A stretch of 64,000 nucleotides of DNA from Stomoxys calcitrans (taxonomy: Eukaryota > Arthropoda > Insecta > Diptera > Muscidae), in contig NC_081556.1 of assembly GCF_963082655.1 (NCBI RefSeq), forward strand, positions 4,317,265 to 4,381,264, given 5' to 3'. Every line of letters starts with the position of its first letter. The stretch's first letter is position 1. The notes under the pieces were generated by a model, which made no database searches, was not told the origin of the DNA, and saw nothing but the letters and a program-made list of their open reading frames with translations. Positions 13,801 to 25,800 of this stretch are shown piece after piece. A program made the position numbers and the translations under genes.

Positions 13801-16800
13801 GTGGAAGGGTAGTATTATTACCCTTTCCCATGGGGAAGGGTAGTATTATTACCCTTTCCCATGGGGAAGGGTAGAATTATTAGCCTTTCCCATGGGAAAA
13901 GGCTGTATTATTACCCTTACCAATGTGCAAAGGTAGTATTATTACATTTTCACATGGGAAAGGGTAGTATTATAACCCAGGCAACTATTATTACCCTTTC
14001 TCATGGGAAGGGAAGTATTATTACCCTTCCCCATGGGGAAGGGTAGTATTATTACGCTATCCCACGGGGAAGGGTAGTATTTTTACCCTTTCCCATGGGG
14101 AAGTGTAGTATTGTTACCATATCCCATGGGGAAGTGTAGTATTATTACCATTTCCATGTGGAAGGGTAGTTTTGTTACCCTTTCCGATGGGGAAAGGTAG
14201 TATTATTACCCTTATTACTATTACACTTTCCTATGGGGAAGAGAAGTACTATTTTATTACCCTTACCAATGGGAAAGGATAGTATTAAAGCCCATTCCTA
14301 TGGGGAAGGGTGGTATTATTACCCTATCCCATGGCGAAGGGTAGAATTTTTACCCTTTCCCATGGTAAAGGGTAGTATTGTTACCATATCCCATGGGGAA
14401 GGGTAGTATTATAACCCTTTTCCATAGAGAGGGGTGGTAATACTACCCTTACCTATGGGGAAGGATACTATTATTACCCTTTCCCATGGGGAAGGGTAGT
14501 ATTGTTACCATATCCCATGGGGAAGAGTAGTATTATTACCCTTTCCCATAGGGAAGGGTAGTATTTTTGGCCTTTCCCATTGGGAAGGGTGGTATTTTTA
14601 GCCTTTCCCATGGGGAAGGGTAGTATTTTTACCCTTTCCAATGGGGAAAGGTAGAATTATTAATCTTTCACATGGGGAAGGGTAGTATTATTACCTTTTC
14701 CATAGAGAGGGGGGAAATACTACACTTGCGCATGGAGAAGGGAAGCATTATTACCCTTTCCCATGAGGAAGTGTAGTATTATTCCCCTAACCCATGGGGA
14801 AGGTTGGTATTTTTACCCTTTCCCATGGGGAAGGGTAGTATTGTTACCATATCCCATGGGGAAGAGTAGTATTATTACCCTTTCCCATGGGGAAGGCTAG
14901 TATTATTACCCTTTCCAATGGGAAAAGGTAGTATTATTACCCTTTCGTATGGGAAAGGGCAGTACTATTACCCTTTCCCGTGGGAAAAGGTAGAATTATC
15001 ACCGTTTACTATGGAGAAGGGTAGTATACCCATGGGAAAGGGTAGTAAAAGTAACATTGCTTGCGGAATACTACACTTTCCCTTAGGGAATGACACTGTT
15101 ATTATCACTTCTCTTTAGAAATGGTTCTTTTTCAAATCTTCTCTTGGGGAAGCGTACTTTTGTTACAATTTTTTGGGAAATGATACTCTTTAAACCCTTT
15201 TCTTTGGGAAAGGATACTCTTTTTGCCCTTTTTTGGAAAGGATATTCTTTTTACCCTTTTACTTGAGGAAGGAAACTCTTATTTCATTTTCCTTCGAGGC
15301 AGGGTGCTTTCAATATTCTGTGCCTTGGTGAATCGTATTTTTGTTACCCTTTCCCTTGGAGAATGGTACTTTTATTACCCTTTCCCTTAGGTAATGGTAC
15401 TTTTATTACACGTTCTCTTGGGAAAGGGTACTTTTGTTACCCTTTCTCTTATATAAGGGTACTCTTTTGCACTTTACCTTGGAGGAAGTGATTATTGTTA
15501 CCCTTTCCCTTGGGAAATTACACTTTCCCTTGGGGAAGGGTACTTTTATAAACCTTTCCCTCCGAGAAATTTACTTTTTTTACCTTTCTCTCGGAGATAG
15601 GTTTTTTTTATTATAATGTTCGACCCTTGAACACTGATATCTTTAGCAAAAACAACCAAGAACACCAAAATTCAATTTTCAAACGACTATACACAAATAG
15701 AAGAGCCTTTTTGTATTCGTGCAATACTCTCCAAACCCTCTTCAGTCCCATGTGGTATATACATCGAAGAAGAATATCAAGTTATCCCACAAACACCACA
15801 TGTCATATGCTTTAAATAAGGAAATCTCAGTAATTGGTTATAAATTGTTTGTATGTACTTAGAATTGAAGGTATCGGTTACTACGGGCCAATAATTTTAC
15901 TACATCATTGTTATATTCCCTTTAGTATGGTCAAAGAACACAGTAAACACTCTTAAAGGATGAATCCTTGAATGACATGTATGATTTATGGAAAGAAATT
16001 GCAAAATTAGCACAATGGAAATAATAACAAAAGTAGACTCCACCCAGCTTCCCAACAAAGCGCACTTGTCAAAGAGAAATACTAGAAATCCCTAAAGGGA
16101 GCGTTCGGTTCATAAGAATAAATGTTTATTAAATGATATTGCCATTGTCTGATAATGAAATTATACCATCTCTGGTTGATAGCTTCTACTGCTGTTCCTT
16201 TGAGAGCTGTAGTTGTTTTTCTATACCATCACATACTCAATGAATTGCCATTCATGCGTTCGATTTGCTTTCCTATCTCTGCACTTTCAGGCTGTCACCG
16301 ACACAATGCTGGGCGAATTGAAATCATGTTTTATGGAGGCCTACGATGACAATCAAGATGGAAAAATTGACATAAGAGAGGTAAGTGAAAAAGGAGAACC
16401 AAACACTGAAGTAAATGGTAAGTGTTATGTAAATACCCAGCTAGGGAGGTGGGTCGACTAAACTTCTGAGTTACACACAATTCAATGCAAAATATGTATT
16501 TGATTATAGACTTGCCGAAAATTTTCTGCTGGTGGCATGTCAGACAAGATCTAGATACGAATGCTGTGAAATCAACATCCTCTTGCTTGGGATTTTCAAA
16601 AAAACATACTGGCAATATTAACCTCATGCTCCTCTCCCAAATTGTACATCTTTTGTATGGGCCATCTTTAGTCAATTTATTATGGTTCATTGTACATGTT
16701 TTTTTGCCTTGCTCTTCTTCTGGCCTTATTAAGTTTATTATTTCTCCCGTTTGGCAGGCTTCTTTAATGGTATTGAGTTTTTTTTTTTTAAATTAATATG

Positions 16801-19800
16801 GAAGAGTATAAGAAGTTTGAATGCGAAAGAATACCCTACAATGTATAATGCGGGACAGGATGTATTGTTGGTCGATACAGTTATTGTGGCGGTAACATAT
16901 GTTTGGCGTCGTCATTTAGGCATCATTTCTACTAGCTTGCGGGGTAAAACACCACCCACAGCTACCGGTTCCCCTGAAGCTTTTGAGGTGGTTAATAGCA
17001 TTGACCACCGTATCGTAGAAGTTAGCATTTCCACCTACGACGCTGAACGCCTAGGTTCGAATACTGGCGAGAACACCAGAAAAATTTTCTGCGTTGGTAA
17101 TCCTTGCTAATGCTGGCGAAATTTGTTAGGTACTATGCATAGAAGCCATGTAAAAACTTCTCCCCCAAAAGGTGTTGCACTGCGGCACGCCGTACGGTCC
17201 CGGCTATAAAAAGGAGGTCTCTTATCCCTGTAAATTTAAACTTTCTTGAAATTTAGAAGTGAGAGATTTGCCCCTGTTCCTTATTGGAATGTTCATGGGT
17301 AAATTTGCATTTGCAATATTATTACCAAGTTCCACAATTTAATAGCGATGTTTAAGCCAATTTAATTTAATAGCGATGTTTATGCCAGGTCGACCCAAGC
17401 ATAAGCTGTAGATATTTCATACTTTTCTATTGTGAATGAAGATTATCAATTAGTTATTGCTAGCTGGGCATATACAAAACACTACTCGTAGATATTTCGC
17501 ACTTTGTTATTGTGAATGAACATTAACAAATAGTTATTGCCAGCTGGGCATATACAAAACACTACTCGTAGATATTTCACACTTTGCTATTGTGAATGAA
17601 CAATAACAAATAGTTATTGCTAGCTGGGCACATACAAAACACTACTCGTAGATATTTCACACTTTGCTATTGTGAATGAACACTATCAAATAGTTATTAC
17701 CAGCTAAGTATATATGCCTTCACATAATGAATGTGCATATCCAAAGGTAAAATCTTAACTAAAAAGTTTTAGAGTAAGGTTTGTGCCCAAGTTTTCCAAG
17801 TCTTTATGTGGCATCACATCCTTTACAAAAATGCCTTACAAATTCTGTTTACATTAGATTTTTTTCTTTAAGCTTAATTTCGCAGTTCATAGGGTATGAT
17901 ACAAAACATCTTTGCCGAGCTGTTTTTCTTTCCTTTGCTGTTGTTATTTGTACTTGCGTATGTTTTTATCTGTGACTCAAGCAATATTTGAAATTATTTT
18001 CCAATTAATGAAACACTTGTCAATATTTAAAGAACCCCATGACAGCTGCCAAATTGTCCCGCCTTAAAGCGAAGCACAGGACAGAGGATTTTTGTAGATA
18101 TCCCCAAAACCGTAATGGACATATTTTAGGGCCTTATCGTGTGGATAATGAAACTTTAACAATGGATTTGGGATTGACAAGAGGATTTATTAATCACCCG
18201 AAAACAAAAAATGATGGCTGACAACAGCAGGGCCATCATAAAATATCACCATAATGATGACAATAATCTGCTGTTGGCCATTGCATGGTTGGATGTATGG
18301 ATGGATGAATGAATGAATGGCCAGAAGGTCCTGCAAGGTTATTAAACAACATTAACCATAGCCATTAACACAATATGTGGTAATAGTTGCGGTTAGAACT
18401 AAAACCACCAATTATGGGTGTCAGATGACAGGACATTCAATTTTTGTCAAATGACACTTAAACAAAATGGGAAGGAAGTAGGAGAATGACAACTTGAGAC
18501 ATTTTTAAATTGCTTTGGTTATAAAAAAAAATAATTAAAAAAATATTATTGGACATAAGTTTTCCATGTAATTAAGCACATCAATTACCTAGAAAGCCAA
18601 TTTTGTTATAAATATTTAATTATTTTCAATATTCATTAAAAAGTCTTTGTCCTTGAACTGATGGAATTTGTATGTGAGTGACAAGGAACTCATAGAGAAG
18701 TATGAGCAATACAATACAAAAGAAATTTGAACAACCACAAAGAAAAAATAATAAGCTTAATTAACAATGTCATTGAATATTAAAACATAATTTCAAATTG
18801 AAGCCCAATACTTGTTAGTAGTTTTCGTAGGGTCCTTAGCAAAGAGCATGTTACCCAAGAATGGTGGTATTCTAAGTCAATCTACCGATTCCAATCTGTA
18901 TGCCTATTTTCTCAAGAAACGTATTACCATAGTCAGCCCAAACAAGTAAAAGAGTGCTAAGTTTGGTCGGGCCGAATCTAATATTCCCTCCACCATGGAT
19001 CACACTTGTCAAGTTCTTTGATTGACTTTTTGAAATATATATAAGCTATATCAAGTTATTGAACGATATGGACCGTTCTTGTCATGGACGTTAGAAGTAA
19101 TAGAAAAACACCACCTTCAAAATTTCAGACAAATCGAGTAATAATTGCGCCCTCCATGGGCTCAGAAAGTTGTATTGGGAGATCGGCTATGAACCGCTAT
19201 ATCAGGCTATGAGCCGATTTAGATCATATTTGGAATAGTTGTTGGAAGTCATACCAAAAAGACATATGCAAAATTTCAACCAAATTAGATAAGAAATGCA
19301 CGCTCTAGAAGCCTAAGACGTCTAATCGAGAGATTGATTTATATGGCGGTTAAGAACTGATTTAAACCATATTTAACACAGTTGTTGGAAGTATTGTAAT
19401 ATCAAAACGATATGTGCAAAATTTCAGCCAAATCGTATAAGAATAGCGTCCTCTAGAAGCTCAAGAAGTCTAATCGGGTTACAAACAAATGCACAAATTT
19501 ATAATACCCTGTTCCCCTGTAGCGGTGTATGGTAAAAAGAGATCAAAACGGTCTTGGCACTGGTCTTGATCCTACTCAGATTTGAGCTCTGTTAAGCCGA
19601 TTATTTTTTAAAAACGGTTTCTGAATTATACGAAGGATATTGATAAAGAGACCACCGTAGCGCAGAGGTTAGCATGTTCGCCTATAACGCTGATCGCCTG
19701 GATTCGAATCCTTGCGAAATCAGAAAAAAAATTTTCAGCTGTGGTTATCCCCTCCTAATGCTGGTGAAATGTGTGAGGTACTATGCCATATAAAAATTCT

Positions 19801-22800
19801 CTCCAAAGAGGTGTCACAATGCGGCATGCAGTTCGGACTCGGATAAAATGGAGGATCCTTATCATTGAGCTTAAGCTTGAATCGGACAGCACTCATTGAT
19901 ATGTGAGAAGTTAGCTTAATGGAATGTGCATGGGCAATTTTTTTGCTTTGCAAGGTTTAGGTTGGGTTGAGTTTAGGTTTGGTTTAAGTTAGGTTTAGGT
20001 TAGGTTTGGTTAGGTTAAGGGTAGGTTTAGGATAGTTTCAAGCTAGGTTTTGGTTTGGTTTAGGTTGGGTTGAGTTTAGGTTTGGTTTAAGTTAGGTTTA
20101 GGTTAGGTTTGGTTAGGTTAAGTTTAGGTTTATGTTAGGCTTGGTTTGGTTTGGGTTTATGTAAGGTTTAGGTTAGGTGTAGGTTAGGTTTAGGTTTGGA
20201 TTAGTTAAGGTTAGGCTCAGGATAGGTTTGGTTTAGGTTTTGGGTAAGGTATTCGTAAGATTTACGTAAGGTATTGGTTAGATTTAGGTAAGGTACTGGT
20301 AAGGTTGAGGTTTGGTTTAGGTAAGGTCTAGGCTAGGTTAGTTTTGGGTTAGGTTACGGTTAGTTTTAGTTTCGGTTAGATTTAGCGGGAATTAAGTTCC
20401 AGTCAGGTTTAAGATAGGTCTAGGTTAGGTTTAGAAGGCTAGGTTAGGTTAACTTTAGGTGAATGTTATGTTAAGGTTACGGTTAGGTGAAGGTTCGGTT
20501 AGGGTTAGGTTAGGTTTGGGTTGGATTAAGGTTTAGGTAAGGATTGGGTTAGTTTAGGTTTAGCTTAGGCTCCAGACAGGTTTGGTTTAGCTTACGGTAT
20601 TTTTACGGTTTAGGAAAGGTTAAGGTTGGGTTGGATTTAGGTAGGTTGCATTTAAGCTAGGTTTATATAAGATTTATGTTAAGGTTAGAATTAGGGAATA
20701 TTTAGGTATAGGTATAGATAATGTATATTTTAGTCTAATGTTGCGTAGATTTGAGTTGAGTTAGGTTAGGTTCAAATTAAGTTTAAGATTAGGGTTAAAT
20801 TAAGTTTAGGTTGAATTATGGTTACATTGAAGTTAGGATTAGGTAACGTTAGGTTATTTTTTTAAGTTAGGTTTCCGTTTGGTTTAGGTTAGATTAAGGT
20901 TAATGTTAGGTTTAGGCCAGGATATGTTTGATAATACTTAGTAAGATTTGGATTAATTTAGGCCATAATGTCTATAACAGACTCACTGAGACAATTTGTA
21001 GTTCTTTGTGGTACTAAACTAGCGACAGACAAAATTCTGTAGGGAGAATTAAACCTTCAACCCCTACACTGAAAGGCCGATCACGCTAGCATTTTAGCCA
21101 TACAATTTTAAAAAAATTTTCTTAGAAGGCATATTTTCAAAAAAAAATTTTCCCACAAAATTTCAACTTAATGGCTTCAATGGTTAAAAAATTAAATTAC
21201 CTATGTAATTTCCATTTCAGACACTTAAATCTTTGAGTCCATTTTCTCAAGCCTCTACTACTTGTCACAAATACAGCGTAACAGAAAATCCCATGATTTT
21301 AATTATATATTTTTTTTGATTGTACGCCATTTATGTAATTTTAACTATTTTGTTTTTCGTTGTACTTTCAGTTGGCCCAACTGCTGCCCATGGAAGAGAA
21401 TTTCTTATTGTTATTCCGTTTTGACAATCCACTCGAATCCAGTGTAGAATTTATGAAGGTAAGTGCGTAAATCATAAACATTTGTTAGCTAAGAACAAAA
21501 ATCACAGCCTAGCTTAAGGAGCTCAATGTATAATAAAATTGAAGCACTCTTTTGGGATTTTTTTGTCATTGGCCTTACAAAAAGACATGCATGACCATAA
21601 TTTTATGTTGCTTTTCTTTGGGGAAATTTTCATGCTGATAAATACATGTTGTATGTATGTTTCTTATTTTGTTTCTTAACAGATTTGGCGTGAATATGAT
21701 ACAGACAATTCCGGCTATATTGAAGCAGATGAACTTAAAAATTTCCTACGTGATTTACTCAAAGAGGCCAAGAAAATAAATGATGTGTCTGAAGATAAAT
21801 TAATTGAATACACAGATACCATGGTAAGTTAAGATAGCAAAATCATTCGAAATAAGAGAATTTGTTACTGTGAAGGGGCTGTGAATGAAGATGCTGATGA
21901 TGATGACGACTGTGATGTCCTTGTTTATGTCGCCCTGGGTCCCAGGGGCCATTTTTGTTGAAATAATTCATCTTAGAAAGACATTTGTAATAATAAGTGT
22001 ACGTTTGTGCCAAAACGTTTATCAACAAAGCCATAAAACATTTTGAAATGATTTCGACAGAAGAAACAGCCACATAAATTATACGACATCTTTCAGCCAT
22101 TGCTGGTGAAGAAAACTTCTAATGGAAAATGTTTGTCTTTTTTTAAACAAAAGCTAGAAAAAGGTTGAAAATGTTGTAGAATGACACGAAACTATTTTCT
22201 CCCTACAATTTACAGCTAATCTATTGGTATTTTAATCCTATTGGCTATTAAGCCATCACCCTTGGTGTCAACAATGATGACTCATTGGCATTTAACCATG
22301 CAAGTTGCTTAGGAAACAATGTTTAATTTTAGTGTGTAGGCAATCCTTATGTGATTTAATCACGGCAAAATGAACTTATATTTCTCATACACATGAATGC
22401 ATACAAATGCTTTCTTTAGTTTAATAATATTGACATTGAACTTTCTTATAATACGATATGTATGTATGTACTTGCATTTCATATGCAAACACACTTGATG
22501 AAATTGTGTGCTAACCACAAAAAAAACCATAAGCCTACTTTTAGGCGTATAATGGCACGGAAATAACATATTTTATATATTATAGCAGTTTGGCAAATAG
22601 CTAAGACCCATAAGAGGATTAATTGTTTGTTTTGTCATGTGGAAAATAGCTAAAAGCTCGTTGAAAATATAAGTGATGTGCATTTTGCAACAATTGAGCT
22701 GCAATTGGTGGGATGAGCGTTATTATCATCAAATTATAGTAATTATAATAATTATTCAAGTGAGTGAGTGGTTGCATAAATCATTTTCGCCAATGCGTGG

Positions 22801-25800
22801 GGCATTTTCTATTGAATCCCTAAAGTGTTGCCTGTTGTGCAGATGCTTAAACGTGGCACAGTGGAAAATAATATTTTTTATGGCAGCCACTGACACGGTT
22901 TTTAGTACACTGTGGAATATGATATTAAAAGAAAAACTTTAAATTCAGTTTTGAGTGCATAGCGCATAGTACTGTAGAAAAAATTGCCAACAGGTTCCGA
23001 AGGGCAGTTGAAATTTTAAAGATTGAATTTGTTTTTTAACATTTGGAGCAAAGAAAAATCATTGACCACAATATCACGATACACAGGTTAAAGAGTTTGA
23101 ACATACAGTAATTCGACTGAAAGTTAATAAGCAATTAGGAACCGATGGGTTGCCTGATGAGATAATTATGTTCAAACGCAGTTTTTGGACAGTTGCATTG
23201 CAAAGAACTAACGTTGATGAAGGTATTTAGATATGTACCAAAATAAGGTAGAAATCCCAGTAACCCGATTAACGCACGCAACAATAAGGCAGGAGGAACC
23301 GATGAGTTGCCGCCTGAGAATTTCTAGTAACGATTTTGATTTATACGCTCCTGGAAAAAATTAAATGAAAAATCTTTGGGAGCGGTATTAGAGCTATACA
23401 ATCTAGGCGAAAAATAACAAAGCAGCAGGAACCGATAAGCTAACTGGTGAGCTTTTTTTTTGTAAATATTACAGTTTTTGGACACACTGCATTAGGTAAA
23501 ATATCTAAATTCCAGTGACAGACAATTCCAATTCCAAAATAAAGAAAAAGGTTTTGATAACGACATTGAGAGTATACAGACATGGCAGAATAAGGTGAAA
23601 GCAAGTAAAAGCGTGCTTAGTTCGGCCGGGCCGAATCTAGGGAATCCACCACCATGGATTCTGCTTAAAATTTTTACAAAATAAATGTTGTATAAATGTA
23701 AGGGATTGTAAGGACTCAAGTAGTCAAATCGGTAAATCGGTTTATATGGAAGCTATATTAGGTTATAGACCGATTTGCACCGTACTTGGTACAGTTATTG
23801 GAAGTCATAGCAGAACACTATCTGCAAAACTTGAGCCATATCGGAAAAAATTGCGGCTTCGTGGGAATCAAGGAGTCAAGTCGGAAGATCGGTTTATATG
23901 ATCAATTCGGGAGATCGGTTTATATGGGAGCAATTCCAGGTTATAGACCGATTTGGACCGTACATGGCACAGTAACATAACAGAACGCTATCTACAAAAT
24001 TTGAGCCAAATCGGACAAAAATTGCGTTTTCCAGGGGCCCAAGAAGTCAAATGGGGAGATCGGTTTATATGGGAGCTATATCTAACTCTGAATTGATATA
24101 GCCCGTTTGCAATCCCCATCGACCTACATGGATACTAAGTATCTATCCAAAATTTCAAGTTGCTACCTCTATCGTGATTTCGACAGACGGACGGACGGAT
24201 ATCGTTGGATCGATTCAGAATGACGAGACGATCAAGAATAAACTTTATGGGGTCTTAGACGAATATTTCGAGGTGTTACAAACGGAATGACTAGACTAAT
24301 ATACCCTCATCCTACGGTGGTGGGTATAATCACAGTAACGCTGCTGAAAGGCAGCAAGTGCCGATAGGTTACCGGATAGATAATTTGATGTCGGGATTTT
24401 GGGCAAATAGAATAAAAATCTCTGGCGACAGTGTTAATGGTACATCTGCCTGAAAAATCAAAAGCCACCATGAACCAACGAATTACCAGTTGAGCTACGG
24501 AAATTTAAATTTGCCCATGAACATTCCATCAAGGATTTTAAGCTCAATGATAAAAGGAAAAATTCTTACCGCCTTGCTTAAATAAAGGCTAGCTGCCAAT
24601 AGTACAGCTGCAAAATATTAAGGCAATAGGAGCCGATGGGTTGCCATCTGTGCAATATAATATTAAATTTTCAATTTTGTACTCTACCAACAAGATAAGA
24701 AAACTTATTGGTAACGGTATCATGGGATTAAAGTCTAGCCATAATAAGGTTCCTATGGCAGTAACCTGAAATTCCAGCAACCCGATTTTAAGGCAGCAAG
24801 AGCCGATGGGTTGTCGGATGGATTAAAATCGGCTGAAAATTACAAAGTAGCAGAGGGTTTGGGCTGCCGTACTGTTTATTTGCAATTGGATTTGATTTTA
24901 GGACATATGGAATAGAACTCTTGGGCGCCATCCAAGATAGCAAACCGGACAGCGGTAGCCGGTAAATTGTCAGTTGTGCTTTTGAAATTGAACTTCGTCT
25001 AAATTTTAGTTCTCAGCTGACCAAATTTTAGAGCAGATATCGTCAATCAGGGCAAAATAAAGAAAAATCTTTGATGGCAATTCCGGTTTCCGGTTAAAGT
25101 TTAAAGATCGAGTAAAGAATTGGCTACACCACTTAGCAGGGATTAGCAATAGGAGCCGATGGTTTGCCACCTGAAATATTTAAGATCAAATAAAGTACTT
25201 TGCTCGAAGATTGATGATATGAAAGGTATACCGACTTTCTAAATACAATGGCGGCAGGATCCGATGGATTGCCTGCTGAGTTACTAAAGATTGAACTTCG
25301 GTTTTGTAGACATAGAAAATCAATTTTTTTTAATGTTGTTTTGACTGAAGTATAAAAACAGCCACCATGAACCGATTGCTTATCGGCTCAGATAAATCTG
25401 ACTGGGATTCTGATTTTGGACATCTAAATTAAATACAAATTGCAAAATTGCCTATGAACATTCCATTAATGAACAGGGGCATACTTCTCACATATTGATG
25501 TGTTCTGTCCGATTCTAGTTTAAGTTCAATGATAAGGAGCCAGCATTTCTAGAACATTATTAAAAGACAGTGTTTCAAGGAATCTATTTCTTCATACGAT
25601 CGTTTCATTTCATTAAGCATTTTTCTAAGCGTTAAGTTTCTTAATGCAATGTGTATTCATACAAATCACTGTGCTTGACACTTTATAAATCTACTCGGAA
25701 TGGTGTCGCTTCTGTTTTTACACTTCTCTTAAGTTCCTTTTCAATGTCAATGTCACTATGTATGTATGATTTGTTGCGAAACGTGTACAACGTTTGGGAA

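Larger units (their letters stand above)
22950..25395 (+). repeat. Tandem array derived from one LINE reverse-transcriptase motif
   Basis: About a dozen units, most 110-170 bases apart, share a block such as GCAGCAGGAGCCGATGGGTT, for example near 23140, 23290, 23430, 24350, 24630, 24795, 25150 and 25255. In the best units it translates as [13 protein letters not shown], the N-terminal RT motif (NKAAGADGLPAELFK type) of RTE-like LINEs. The rest of an RT domain is absent and each unit restarts with text like AATAAGG...CAGTAACC. The array is interrupted by a complete dispersed repeat at 23600-24331 and by SINE tails. Confidence 0.7.

Noticed and set aside
13510..15118. Several [18 protein letters not shown] repetitive proteins
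   Set aside because: They are translations of the 31-bp satellite; frame and stops change with each unit variant and no gene context exists.
19955..20960. Telomeric TTAGG array or telomere fusion point
   Set aside because: The units are irregular (TTTAGG, TTAAGG, TTAGGT), the array is internal to an intron, Diptera lack TTAGG telomeres and LINE ends supply a local source.
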